From contig JBFWRI010000003.1 in assembly GCA_050248995.1 (NCBI GenBank), positions 40,292-104,291 on the forward strand: DNA of 64,000 nt. The letters are read 5' to 3'. This DNA comes from JBFWRI01 sp050248995 (lineage in GTDB: Bacteria; Pseudomonadota; Alphaproteobacteria; JAIXQD01). The stretch's first letter is position 1, and each line of letters opens with the position of its first letter. Position numbers and translations under genes: made by a program. Under the pieces are notes generated by a model. The model saw nothing but the letters and a program-made list of their open reading frames with translations, did not search any database and was not told where the DNA came from. This document shows, one piece after another, positions 8,970-18,034 of this stretch.

Positions 8970-9971
8970 ATGCCGTACTCATCTGACGACCTTCCTTCCT
9001 TCCGTCGCGATCGCTCGCAGGACCGCCCGCCCGTACGGCGTGCACCACCATCAAGCCTGCCCAGCATCGGCAATGGCCAGCGCATGGCGGAAATGGAAGC
9101 AACACTGCAGGCGCTACAACAGCAGGCGCTCGAACTCAACGATTATCAGAACCACCGCCTGCGCAAATGGGTCATGACCGGCCTGATGCTGGTCGCCATT
9201 GCCGGTGGCGGCGCTTATGTCTATGGCATCATGCAAGCCGACCGGCTTGCCGAACAGCAGGCTGAGGCGCGCGCCGCACAAATTATCGCCGAGGAAAAGG
9301 CGGCGGCCGAAGCGGCGGCCAATGCCGGCATCCGCCTGATCCCGTCGGCTGATCCTGCTGTGCTGAAGTTGCAAAAGAAAGCCGCGACAGGTGATGTGAA
9401 AGCGCAATTCGAACTGGCAATGCGTTACGAACAGGGCAACGGCGTTGCGCCCGACAAACCGCTGGCGCAAAGCCTGCTGCAGAACGCCGCCGCCGCTGGC
9501 AATCCCGATGCGATGATGGAACTGGGTAGTGCTTATTTAACAGGCCGTTTCGGCAACCCCGATCGCCACGCCGCGCTGCGCTGGCTGGAAGCCGCTGCCA
9601 CATCAGGCCACGCGCTGGCCGCCTTCAAGCTGGGCGAACTTTATGAAAGCGGTCTTGATGGCGCGCCCGATAACGCCTTGGCGATGGGTTGGTACCAACG
9701 CGCCGCTGGCTTGGGTTCCGACCCCGCGCTTGTCGCCATCGCTCGCCTGGCACCGAAGAAGCCGCCGATTACGGGCGAGGAAATCAAGCGCATACAGGTT
9801 TCGCTGCGCATGCTGGGTTACAACATCGGCATCGCCGACGGCAAGATCGGTAACCAGACAACGGACGCCATCAAGGCTTACCAGACACAGGTGGGCATGA
9901 TGGCCGATGGTCGCCCGTCGTACTTCCTGCTGGAAAAGCTGGAAGAAGAACGCACCATGCAGGGCGGTTAG
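8970..9971 (+). CDS. SEL1-repeat, peptidoglycan-binding membrane protein
   Basis: 333 residues from the ATG at 8970; the frame is open upstream from a TTG but the ATG gives the natural polar N-terminus. Order of parts: charged, proline-rich cytoplasmic head; a short heptad stretch (MEATLQALQQQALELNDYQ); one membrane helix (WVMTGLMLVAIAGGGAYVYGI) at about 90-110; an Ala/Glu-rich linker; three SEL1 repeats (AQFELAMRYEQGNGVA, AMMELGSAYLTGRFGN, AAFKLGELYESGLDGA); and a C-terminal peptidoglycan-binding-like segment (IQVSLRMLGYNIGIADGKIG). The plan resembles alphaproteobacterial cell-envelope SEL1 proteins such as PodJ/ExoR relatives, but exact role is unknown. Convergent with the M16 gene, stops sharing 4 bases. 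Confidence 0.8.
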   Translation: MPYSSDDLPSFRRDRSQDRPPVRRAPPSSLPSIGNGQRMAEMEATLQALQQQALELNDYQNHRLRKWVMTGLMLVAIAGGGAYVYGIMQADRLAEQQAEARAAQIIAEEKAAAEAAANAGIRLIPSADPAVLKLQKKAATGDVKAQFELAMRYEQGNGVAPDKPLAQSLLQNAAAAGNPDAMMELGSAYLTGRFGNPDRHAALRWLEAAATSGHALAAFKLGELYESGLDGAPDNALAMGWYQRAAGLGSDPALVAIARLAPKKPPITGEEIKRIQVSLRMLGYNIGIADGKIGNQTTDAIKAYQTQVGMMADGRPSYFLLEKLEEERTMQGG

Positions 9972-11347
9972 GCTTCTGCCGTTGCGATAGCGCCGCTAGG
10001 CTTTAATTCATCTGCCGGACGTTTACTGGCCGGAGCAACTTCAGCTATAACTTCTTGCAGCTCAGCAAGACTCGGCGCCTGCGCCGCATCAGAAACGCTG
10101 CTCATCAGCGCCATGGGCCGCTGCAGCAAATCTAGGGCGAATGCGCGCACATCGGCAGGCGACAGCGCATCACAGATGGCCATCTTTTCAGCGGGCGTGA
10201 TAAACGGGAAGCCATCTCCAATCATTGCCACTGTATCATTGATGATCATGGGGCCTGTCTTTTCGTAGCGCGTATCGCTGTCGCGCGCACCACGATGAAT
10301 CATCCTGAACTTTTCTTCATCAACTTCTATTCCCGCCTCAACAACATACTGGATAAAACCGCGCCAGGCCTGCAGGGCCTGTTCTTTGGTGTTATAGGGA
10401 AAGTTTATACTCATTGATGCCATGGCAAGATTGTTGCTGGGCCAGCAGCTGGCATCATACCCTTTCTTTTGCTTCAATGTATAATCACGCCAGTAACGCG
10501 ACAGATACTCAGCCGCAAGCGCAGATTTTATCTGCTCTCTGACATCGAGCGGCACAGGCAAGTCAAAAACTATGAAGGCCGAGTTTTCTTTTATGTGCTC
10601 GCTCACATTGACAGTTTCACCAGAATGAAATGGCATTGGCGACTTGCGCATATATTCGCCCGGCTTCACTGCAGAGAAAGTATCATCAAGGGCTTTCGCC
10701 AACTCCAGCGGAAAAGTGGGGCCGGTAACAACAAAGAGAAACCGTGAAGCTGTGTAATACTTGCCGTGAAAGTCTCGCAGGTCTTCGACCGTTGTTCCTG
10801 CAGCATCGCTTACTTCACCGATGCGACTAATACCAGGGGCAAAGCAATCCGGGCGGATCTTTCGGACAAAGTCTGCCTGAGCTTCCCGGTCAGGATTTTG
10901 CGCCATCTGCCGTTCCCGAAGATGAATCTCGCTGATAATCCGTATACGCTCAGCATCCATGGCGGTGGGATTTATACTAGGCGTCAGCGCTGACCGCACA
11001 AGGCTGGTCATAGCCGGAACCAGCTCATCCTTGCGCAATGTTATGGTTTCACCATAGCCCGATGCGATATTTGTCAGAAAGTCCGACGTCGAAGCGCCGA
11101 TATGCTGGTAGTAGTTTTTCTCAAAGTATTCAGAGAGACTTATATCAGGAACTTCATCCGAACCTTCGAACAGCATGTGTTCAAGAAAGTGTGCGAGGCC
11201 CGGCTTACGGTCATAGTCGTCATAGTGTCCGGCAAATACATAGGCACCGACGGCATAGTTGGGTGACGGCGTATGCTGGATGTAAAGAAGCCGCGCGCCG
11301 TTCGCCAGTTCGACTTCACAACCCCCATCATGTTCGATAATTTTCAT
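9968..11347 (-). CDS. M16 family zinc metallopeptidase
   Basis: 459-residue insulinase/pitrilysin-family peptidase. The inverted zinc motif HxxEH is intact (H53-FL-E56-H57), with a downstream glutamate near 133-140 (DAERIRIISEIHLRE) as the third ligand candidate. The family second half is visible (SRFLFVVTGPTFPLELAKAL and later). Unlike the M16 pair at 56.8-59.5 kb it has no signal peptide, so a cytoplasmic role is likely. It stands alone between convergent and divergent neighbours. Confidence 0.88.
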   Translation of the reverse strand: MKIIEHDGGCEVELANGARLLYIQHTPSPNYAVGAYVFAGHYDDYDRKPGLAHFLEHMLFEGSDEVPDISLSEYFEKNYYQHIGASTSDFLTNIASGYGETITLRKDELVPAMTSLVRSALTPSINPTAMDAERIRIISEIHLRERQMAQNPDREAQADFVRKIRPDCFAPGISRIGEVSDAAGTTVEDLRDFHGKYYTASRFLFVVTGPTFPLELAKALDDTFSAVKPGEYMRKSPMPFHSGETVNVSEHIKENSAFIVFDLPVPLDVREQIKSALAAEYLSRYWRDYTLKQKKGYDASCWPSNNLAMASMSINFPYNTKEQALQAWRGFIQYVVEAGIEVDEEKFRMIHRGARDSDTRYEKTGPMIINDTVAMIGDGFPFITPAEKMAICDALSPADVRAFALDLLQRPMALMSSVSDAAQAPSLAELQEVIAEVAPASKRPADELKPSGAIATAEA

Positions 11348-11483
11348 GCAACTAGTTTTAAAGCTCTTGGCTGAAAGTAAAAGACATTTAAGGCGCTGTA
11401 AGAGAACAAGAAAAGCTGAAATACTGTCGCACCTACAGCTTGTTTAGCTCTTTACTTTCGTAATTCTCCCATAAATTCAGATC

Positions 11484-12263
11484 ATGTTTAGCCACAGTCT
11501 CACCCTTGGCGACGATATCGCGTTGATGCGCGCCGATCCTGATGTGCCGATTGCGCAAGCACTGGCGTGGCACCGGCAAGCGTGGAATTTTGACGGCGAA
11601 GAAGATATCGTGCACGAACTGGCGCACGTTCTGCTGGCAGCGGCGGGCGTGACACCGTCGCAAGGCACATGGTTGGCCGAGCTGTATGTCACCAACCTTT
11701 TTCAGGCCATTCATCGCACGGTTGAAACGGGCGCCACCTGCCCAACAGCGGCCGAACTGGCGGATGCGCACCGCGCGCCTGTCATCAAGGGTTTCGCCGC
11801 CAAGGTGCTGGTGGCCGAAAACCTGCAGAACACCCTTGCTTGCCTGCTGGCGCGCGCGGCCGGCCGCACCGAACGCGAGATCCTGCATGAAAACCATTAT
11901 GACCGCGCCAACCTGATGGATGCCTGCCGCAAAGCCGGAATTGATGTGACATGGCGCCGCACGTCCAACCGCACAACCGGCTGGAGTGCCGATAACTGGC
12001 ATTACGATCTGCTGACGCCGGGCGCAAACAATTTGCCTGTTGCCGAATTCTTCCTGCCGTCGGCCGACGAAGCGCAGGTCGTTTACGCCAAAGTCTTGCC
12101 GCGGCTTACCGGTGTGATTGATTATATCCGGACGAATCTTAATGGTATGGACATGGCGGCGGTGCGCAACCATCTGGCAGCGGCACCCTGCTCGCTGTTG
12201 CTGGGCCCTGCGCCGGCCCCGACTGCATCCTTCATCATGACAGCTGACAAGTTCATCCCGTAA
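11484..12263 (+). CDS. Hypothetical protein with HExxH motif
   Basis: 259 residues from the ATG at 11484. I do not recognise the family. H44-E-L-A-H48 (EEDIVHELAHVLLAAAG) is a textbook HExxH zinc-protease motif, followed by helical segments and HENHYDRANLMDACR near 135. The third ligand is not clear. A 247-codon frame on the opposite strand (11433-12173) is the competing call; the plus-strand frame is preferred because of the motif and the residue composition. No signal peptide. Ends in a hairpin shared with the convergent secA. Confidence 0.62.
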   Translation: MFSHSLTLGDDIALMRADPDVPIAQALAWHRQAWNFDGEEDIVHELAHVLLAAAGVTPSQGTWLAELYVTNLFQAIHRTVETGATCPTAAELADAHRAPVIKGFAAKVLVAENLQNTLACLLARAAGRTEREILHENHYDRANLMDACRKAGIDVTWRRTSNRTTGWSADNWHYDLLTPGANNLPVAEFFLPSADEAQVVYAKVLPRLTGVIDYIRTNLNGMDMAAVRNHLAAAPCSLLLGPAPAPTASFIMTADKFIP

Positions 12264-12271
12264 ACTTGTCA
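12245..12271. terminator. Bidirectional hairpin between convergent genes
   Basis: TGACAAGTT (12245-12253) and AACTTGTCA (12263-12271) form a perfect 9-bp stem with a 9-nt loop. It covers the stop codon of the HExxH gene and lies 8 bases from the secA stop. No strong T-run follows, so termination strength is uncertain. Confidence 0.5.
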
Positions 12272-12278
12272 GTAGAAA

Positions 12279-15008
12279 CTACATCTTCCCGTGACACTGC
12301 TTGAATTTTTTGCCGCTGCCGCACGGGCATGGCGCGTTGCGCTGCACCGTGGCCGACCATGTCGCCGGGTCATCCTGGTTGAAGGCTGGCTTGCGCATCA
12401 CCTGTGCCGTCGGCAGGCGGCGGTCTTCCATGCCTTCCGGCAGGGCATCGCTGAAAGGATTGCTGCTGCCGTGGCTTTCGGCGGCCAGTGCCGCCTGCTG
12501 GCGGGCCCGGGCGGCCATTTCCTCGGGTGATGGCACGCTGATCTCGGTCTTGATTAAAATCGATGTCGCCAGACGGCGCACTTCATCCATCAGGCTGCCG
12601 AACAGCAGGAATGCTTCGCGGCTGTATTCGTTCAGCGGGTCGCGCTGTGCCATCGCGCGCAGGCCGATACCCTGCCGCACATGGTCAAGCGCCAGCAGGT
12701 GTTCTTTCCACGTCATATCCAATGTCTGTAGCACAACGGCTTTTTCCGCCTGGCGCAGACCGTCGGCGCCCAATGTATCTTCTTTTAGTTTCATGCGTGC
12801 CGCGCACGCAGCTTCGATGCGCTCCTTGATCTCGGTGGCCGTCACGCCGTCTTCGGCGGCCCACGCCTCGACCGGCAGATCAAGGCCCAGCAAGCCATAT
12901 ACATTGTTCTTCAGGCCTTCTACATCCCACTGCTCGGCATAGCTGTTTTCGGGCACCGCGGGGTCGACAAGATTATCGATCACCTCGGCGCGCATGGCCG
13001 CAACCATGTCGGAAACGTCTTCCGCCTGCATCAGCTCGCGGCGCTGGTCGTAAATCACGCGGCGCTGGTCGTTCATCACGTTATCAAACTTCAGCAGGTT
13101 CTTGCGGATATCGAAGTTGCGCGCTTCGACCTTCTCCTGCGCCTTCAAAAGGCCACGCGTAATCAGCGGGTGCTTGATGACCTCGCCATTGCGCAAGCCC
13201 AGCGACTGCATCACGCCCTGCATGCGGTCGGTGCCGAAGATACGCAGCAAGTCGTCTTCAAGACTCAGGAAGAATTTCGATGCGCCGGGATCGCCCTGGC
13301 GGCCTGAACGGCCACGCAGCTGGTTATCGATACGCCGGCTTTCGTGGCGCTCGGTGCCGATCACATACAGGCCGCCGGCGCGCTTCACATCCTGCGCCGC
13401 CGTCGCGATCTCGGCCTTGATCTGCGCTTCCTTCGCTTCGCGTACCGGCCCTGCTTCCATCTCGCCCAGCTCTTCGGCGATACGCATGTCGGCGTTGCCG
13501 CCCAGCTGGATATCGGTACCGCGGCCTGCCATGTTGGTGGCGATTGTCACCGCACCCGGCCGTCCGGCCTGCGCGATAATCGCCGACTCCTGTTCGTGGT
13601 GACGCGCGTTCAGCACGTTGTGCGGTATCTTGCGGCGCTTCAGCTCTTCCGACAACTGCTCGGAACGTTCGATCGACACAGTACCCACCAGCACAGGCTG
13701 GCCACGCTCACGGCACTGCAATATCTGCTTGATGATCGCGTCGTATTTTTCCTGCATTGTGCCGTAAACTTCGTCGTCATGGTCCTGGCGCGCAACGGGC
13801 ACGTTGGTCGGCACCTCGATCACATCAAGGTTATAGATCTGCCCGAACTCCGGCGCTTCGGTCATCGCTGTGCCGGTCATACCCGCCAGCTTGGGATACA
13901 GACGGAAATAGTTCTGGAACGTGATCGACGCCAGCGTCTGGTTCTCGCGCTGGATGCTAACGCCTTCCTTGGCTTCCAGCGCCTGGTGCAGGCCTTCGCC
14001 GAAGCGGCGGCCTTCCATCATGCGGCCAGTGAATTCGTCGATGATGATGACCTTGTCGTTGCGCACGATGTAATCGACATCGCGGCTGTATAGCGTGTGG
14101 GCGCGCAGCGCCTGCTGCACATGGTGCACCACGTCGACGTTGGCCGGACCGTACAGGCCGCCCGGCTGTAGCATGCCAGCATCAGCCAACAGCTGTTCAA
14201 TATGTTCCTGCCCCGCCTCGGTCAGCATCACATTGCGGTGTTTTTCATCCTTCTCGTAATCGACAGGCTGCAGTTGCGGAATGATGCGGTTGACCTTCAC
14301 ATATAGCTCGGAACTATCTTCCGCCGGGCCGCTGATGATCAGTGGCGTACGCGCTTCGTCAATCAGGATGCTATCGACTTCATCGACGATCGCAAAGTTG
14401 AACGGCCGCTGCACCAGGTCATCCAGACGGAACTTCATGTTGTCGCGCAGGTAATCAAAGCCGAATTCATTGTTGGTGCCATAAGTGATATCGGCTTTAT
14501 AGGCGGCCTGACGCTCGTCATCCTCAATGCCATGCACGATGCAGCCGGTCGTCAGCCCCAGAAAGGCATACACGCGGCCCATCCATGCACTGTCGCGCTT
14601 GGCCAGATAATCGTTGACGGTGATGACATGCACACCCTTGCCTGACAGCGCATTCAGGTATGCAGGCAGCGTTGCAACCAGCGTCTTACCTTCGCCGGTC
14701 TTCATTTCAGTGATCTTGCCTTGGTGCAGCACCATGCCGCCGATCAGCTGCACATCGTAATGACGCTGGCCCAGAACACGGCGGGCCGTTTCGCGCACGG
14801 TAGCAAAAGCCTCGGGCAGGATACTGTCGAGTGTTTTACCCGCGGCCAGCTGGCCTTTCAGCTTGGCGGTCTGGCCGCGCAGCTCGGCGTCAGAAAGAGC
14901 ACGCAGTTGCGGCTCCAGCGCATTGATCTTATCTACCAGTGGCTGGACGCCTTTGACGTATTTTTCGTTCGCGTCGCCGAAAATGGCCCGCGCCAGTGAC
15001 CCAAGCAT
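12279..15008 (-). CDS. secA: Protein translocase subunit SecA
   Basis: ATPase motor of Sec protein export, acting at the inner membrane with SecYEG. 909 residues, the usual length. Visible: Walker A GEGKTLVATLPAYLNAL, DEAD-type VDEVDSILIDEART, the helicase repeats (TNMAGRGTDIQLGG, RGRSGRQGDPG), the scaffold and wing regions, and the C-terminal SEC-C zinc motif CPCGSGKKFKQCHG. It is transcribed divergently from a parvulin gene across a 146-base region containing a 10-bp inverted repeat. Confidence 0.98.
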   Translation of the reverse strand: MLGSLARAIFGDANEKYVKGVQPLVDKINALEPQLRALSDAELRGQTAKLKGQLAAGKTLDSILPEAFATVRETARRVLGQRHYDVQLIGGMVLHQGKITEMKTGEGKTLVATLPAYLNALSGKGVHVITVNDYLAKRDSAWMGRVYAFLGLTTGCIVHGIEDDERQAAYKADITYGTNNEFGFDYLRDNMKFRLDDLVQRPFNFAIVDEVDSILIDEARTPLIISGPAEDSSELYVKVNRIIPQLQPVDYEKDEKHRNVMLTEAGQEHIEQLLADAGMLQPGGLYGPANVDVVHHVQQALRAHTLYSRDVDYIVRNDKVIIIDEFTGRMMEGRRFGEGLHQALEAKEGVSIQRENQTLASITFQNYFRLYPKLAGMTGTAMTEAPEFGQIYNLDVIEVPTNVPVARQDHDDEVYGTMQEKYDAIIKQILQCRERGQPVLVGTVSIERSEQLSEELKRRKIPHNVLNARHHEQESAIIAQAGRPGAVTIATNMAGRGTDIQLGGNADMRIAEELGEMEAGPVREAKEAQIKAEIATAAQDVKRAGGLYVIGTERHESRRIDNQLRGRSGRQGDPGASKFFLSLEDDLLRIFGTDRMQGVMQSLGLRNGEVIKHPLITRGLLKAQEKVEARNFDIRKNLLKFDNVMNDQRRVIYDQRRELMQAEDVSDMVAAMRAEVIDNLVDPAVPENSYAEQWDVEGLKNNVYGLLGLDLPVEAWAAEDGVTATEIKERIEAACAARMKLKEDTLGADGLRQAEKAVVLQTLDMTWKEHLLALDHVRQGIGLRAMAQRDPLNEYSREAFLLFGSLMDEVRRLATSILIKTEISVPSPEEMAARARQQAALAAESHGSSNPFSDALPEGMEDRRLPTAQVMRKPAFNQDDPATWSATVQRNAPCPCGSGKKFKQCHGKM

Positions 15009-15033
15009 TGTAATCCCAGTCGTTGAAAACCCT

Positions 15034-15070
15034 TAACTGCCGCGAAATTAGGGCATTTTGGCGGCAGTTA
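15034..15070. repeat. Perfect 10-bp inverted repeat between secA and the parvulin gene
   Basis: TAACTGCCGC (15034-15043) and GCGGCAGTTA (15061-15070) are exact reverse complements with a 17-bp AT-richer spacer. It lies in the divergent promoter region, 26 bases from the secA start and 85 from the parvulin start. It could be a dimeric operator or a leader hairpin; nothing identifies the binding factor. Confidence 0.55.
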
Positions 15071-15154
15071 CTAGCCACTATTGCCCACCGCCCGCAACCC
15101 TGCTTAAGTCGGCATCACGCCCGCGCTTTACAAGGGGCGACAGGAGAAACCCCG

Positions 15155-16069
15155 ATGAAATACGCCATTTTATTCACTGTGCCACTGTTCGCCGCCCTGC
15201 TTGCCGTTGCCACACCCGTCAACGCCGCCGAGCCCAAACCCCAGACCGAACCCACGACGCCTAAGCCCGACGCCGGCGGCGATACAGTGATTGCTGTTGT
15301 GAATGGCGAGAAAATCACCAAGGCCGACCTGGCCGACACCATCGCCGGCCTGCCGCCGCAGTTTCAGCAACTGCCGCTGCCTGCAGTCTATCCGCAGCTG
15401 CTTGAGCAGATGGTTGTCGAACGCGTCATCCGCAAGGCCGGGTACGCCAACAACATCGATGCCACGCAGGAAGTGCGCAACCGCATGAAAGACGTTGAAA
15501 AGAAAATCGTTGCCGATGAATACCTTCGTCGCGAAGTCGCCAAGAAAATCACCGACGCCCAGCTGAAGGGCGAATACGACAAGTATGTGAAGGGCTTCAA
15601 AGGCGAACCGCAGGTGCGCGCCAGCCACATCCTTGTGAAAACCGAAGCCGAAGCCAATGCGATTCTAAAAGAGCTGAAGAACGGTGCCGATTTTGCTGCC
15701 GTGGCAAAAGAGAAGTCGCTGGACAAGGGCGCTGCCGCAGCCGGCGGTGACCTGAATTACTTCAGCAAGGGCCAGATGGTCGAAGCGTTTGAAAAAGCCG
15801 CCTTTGCCATGAAGACAGGCGATGTCAGCGCCAAGCCCGTGAAGACGGAGTTCGGTTATCACATCATCAAGCTGACCGACAAGCGCACGTCGCAGCCCGA
15901 TACGTTCGAGCAGATGAAACCGCAACTTGAAACCGTGGCCAGCCAGGACGCTGCCAAAATCGTGGTCAAGGAACTGATGCAGAAGGCTGAAGTTCAACGC
16001 TTTGACCTTGAAGGCAAGCCACTGGCCAAGAAAGTCGAAATCCAAGAGCAGCCTTCCAAGAAGAACTAG
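15155..16069 (+). CDS. Parvulin-type peptidyl-prolyl isomerase (periplasmic)
   Basis: Foldase of the PrsA/SurA/PpiC group. The ATG at 15155 follows AGGAGAAACCCCG and opens a clear signal peptide (MKYAILFTVPLFAALLAVATPVNA); the longer frame upstream is not needed. 304 residues: N-terminal helical chaperone region, then one rotamase domain at about 155-250 (ASHILVKTEAEANAIL, GGDLNYFSKGQMVEAFEKAAF, TEFGYHIIKL), and a charged tail. Divergent from secA, so both may share regulation of export and folding. Confidence 0.92.
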   Translation: MKYAILFTVPLFAALLAVATPVNAAEPKPQTEPTTPKPDAGGDTVIAVVNGEKITKADLADTIAGLPPQFQQLPLPAVYPQLLEQMVVERVIRKAGYANNIDATQEVRNRMKDVEKKIVADEYLRREVAKKITDAQLKGEYDKYVKGFKGEPQVRASHILVKTEAEANAILKELKNGADFAAVAKEKSLDKGAAAAGGDLNYFSKGQMVEAFEKAAFAMKTGDVSAKPVKTEFGYHIIKLTDKRTSQPDTFEQMKPQLETVASQDAAKIVVKELMQKAEVQRFDLEGKPLAKKVEIQEQPSKKN

Positions 16070-16073
16070 GGCG

Positions 16074-16733
16074 ATGTCTGACGAGTATCAGGTTCTTCCA
16101 AAAGATCTGATGGGGGCATATTACGACGCCTGCCAGAGGTTCCGCGAGGAAGAGTTCGGCGCTGATGTTCCCATTCCTCTTGAGCAGACACGATTGTACG
16201 AGAAGGAGAATGTAAATTTCTACCGGGTTTATGGTTTGTTTACTGAAGACACCACGATCGTAAAAGCACTCGCGCAGCTTTTTCTGATCAGCGAGAAAGA
16301 ATACGAATTGATGCGAAAGGGCGATCGGGACGAGCGCGAATTGAGACCCTGGTCCCGCGAAGACGGCGCCGCTGTGTTATGGGTTGCTACTGTTGTCAGC
16401 TCTATTCCCGGCGGCGCGGCCAAGGTCATCACCGGCCTCGTTGATGACCTTGAAACGCACCCCTACACCAAAGATATCAAAACCGTGGCTGCCTTCGTTA
16501 CCGGGCCCAAGGGCTATTTGTTCGCCGAGGCCTGCGGCATGAAGCAGCGGCCGGAAAAATACCACGACGATTTACCGTTCTTTGAAATGCCGTTCGAGGT
16601 CAGCGCACTGGCCCGTGCCGGTGATATCTTATCGCGCGCATGGAATATCGACGCTGCGCGCGAGAAGCTGCAGAAGTTCAAGGAAGAGCGCGGCGGTATC
16701 GTCACCCTGCGTGACGGCAGCTTTAAGTCATAG
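16074..16733 (+). CDS. Hypothetical protein
   Basis: 219 residues starting MSDEYQVLPKDLMGAYYDAC at the ATG at 16074, four bases after the parvulin stop, so probably in the same transcript. I do not recognise the family. Mixed composition, many aromatic residues, one mildly hydrophobic segment (AAVLWVATVVSSIPGGAAKVI) at about 100-120, no signal peptide. A HIT-family gene follows after 11 bases. Confidence 0.65.
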   Translation: MSDEYQVLPKDLMGAYYDACQRFREEEFGADVPIPLEQTRLYEKENVNFYRVYGLFTEDTTIVKALAQLFLISEKEYELMRKGDRDERELRPWSREDGAAVLWVATVVSSIPGGAAKVITGLVDDLETHPYTKDIKTVAAFVTGPKGYLFAEACGMKQRPEKYHDDLPFFEMPFEVSALARAGDILSRAWNIDAAREKLQKFKEERGGIVTLRDGSFKS

Positions 16734-16744
16734 GGGTACCATTT

Positions 16745-17197
16745 ATGAATTGCCTGTTCTGCGGTTTTGTTGATGGCTCTGTCCCTTGCCACAAGGTGTG
16801 GGAAGATGACAAACACATGGCCTTCCTGACCATTTTTCCCAACACGCCGGGCGTGACCGTGGTGATTACCAAGGACCACCACGACAGCTATTTCGCCGAT
16901 GTCCCCGAAAGTGTGCGCACCGGTCTGGTGAACGCCGCAGCAACCGTCGCTAAAAAGATTGATGCTGCATTTCCTGATGTCGGTCGCTGTGCGATGGTAT
17001 TCGAAGGCTTCGGCGTCAACCACATTCACGCCAAGCTGTTCCCGTTGCACGGCACGGCACTGCCCGAGTGGAAGCCGATCAAAAGGGACCAGCGCAAATT
17101 CTTCGACCAGTACGAAGGCTTTATCTCGTCACACGACTGCGAACGTGCTGATGATAAGGTTCTAGCTGATATCGCCGCAAAAATCCGCGCGGCCTAG
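16745..17197 (+). CDS. HIT-family protein
   Basis: 150-residue histidine-triad-fold protein, a nucleotide hydrolase/transferase superfamily. N-terminal CLFC zinc-type pair (C3, C6) and WEDDKHMAFLTIFPNTPG are typical. The triad reads NHIHAKLFPLH, with lysine where the third triad histidine is expected. This NHxHxKLFP form is, to my knowledge, a recognised variant branch, so activity may still exist but with different chemistry. Its stop shares CTAG with the convergent phosphatase gene. Confidence 0.88.
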   Translation: MNCLFCGFVDGSVPCHKVWEDDKHMAFLTIFPNTPGVTVVITKDHHDSYFADVPESVRTGLVNAAATVAKKIDAAFPDVGRCAMVFEGFGVNHIHAKLFPLHGTALPEWKPIKRDQRKFFDQYEGFISSHDCERADDKVLADIAAKIRAA

Positions 17198-17964
17198 CGC
17201 ACCGGCGCGGCCACTTCGGCGGCAGCAGCGCTTAAATCGTTCTGAAACTCTTCGTCGTTCAGCAGGCTGCCCAGCATGATAGCTGCCAATGTGCGCCCGC
17301 CTTCCAAGTCAACCGGGTAATGCACGCCCGCCTGCACGCGATGCCAGGCGATCTCGCTGGCACGTTCACGAAGTACACCGCGTTTCTCTGGGAACAGTAG
17401 GCCCAGCACCTCGGCCAGCAAATGGTTGACCGACGTATGGCCGCTCGGATAAGAACCGCCGCGATCTTTGGGCGGCAACAATAGTTTGATTTTCTTGTCG
17501 ACCAGATGCGGGCGCCGCGCCTGCCAGAACTTTTTGGCCTTCTTTGTTGCCGCGACACCCGTGTCTTCTGTCTTTTGCAGTAATGCAAAAGTCTTGGGAT
17601 AGGCTGTTGCTGTGAATCCTTCACCAATAACCGCTATAAGAGTCTCAGACGACTCTACATCTTCATTCAAAAGACCTGTCATCGCATCGGCTGAAACGTT
17701 TTTCTGCGCAGCACGCACCTGTGCCAGTTGCTTCTTGTGTGCCTTGCTGCCTTCGGCCGGCGGTGACGGCAGAAGTTCGGGCGACAGCGCGCCGGCAGGC
17801 AGATAAACATCTTTCGCTTCGCCGTGCGGCGCGGGCGCAACCAACACATGAGCCGGCGGTGCGATTTCGGCCAACACCGGCAACGGCGGTGCCTGGTTGG
17901 CGGGCGTGACGGCCGCCTGCGCAGGCAGCGCCAGCAACATCGCCAGAAGCAACAAGGTACGCAT
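17194..17964 (-). CDS. Class A acid phosphatase (PAP2 superfamily), secreted
   Basis: 256 residues from the ATG at 17964, which opens a signal peptide (MRTLLLLAMLLALPAQA). The vanadate-dependent phosphatase signature is present in order: KKFWQARRP (KX6RP), GGSYPSGHT (PSGH) and HRVQAGVHYPVD, matching SRX5HX3D except that serine is histidine. Periplasmic hydrolysis of phosphomonoesters is expected for the PhoN-like class. A proline-rich region precedes the domain. Confidence 0.88.
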   Translation of the reverse strand: MRTLLLLAMLLALPAQAAVTPANQAPPLPVLAEIAPPAHVLVAPAPHGEAKDVYLPAGALSPELLPSPPAEGSKAHKKQLAQVRAAQKNVSADAMTGLLNEDVESSETLIAVIGEGFTATAYPKTFALLQKTEDTGVAATKKAKKFWQARRPHLVDKKIKLLLPPKDRGGSYPSGHTSVNHLLAEVLGLLFPEKRGVLRERASEIAWHRVQAGVHYPVDLEGGRTLAAIMLGSLLNDEEFQNDLSAAAAEVAAPVR

Positions 17965-18034
17965 GTGTTTCTGATAGCAGGAATTCGCTTGACTGCCTAG
18001 CATGCGCTCTTCATGTTTCACGACAGGATTTCAC

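Noticed and set aside
11433..12173. 246-residue minus-strand frame
   Set aside because: It is antisense to the HExxH gene, is rich in Arg/His/Gln in the way of shadow frames, and has no motif.
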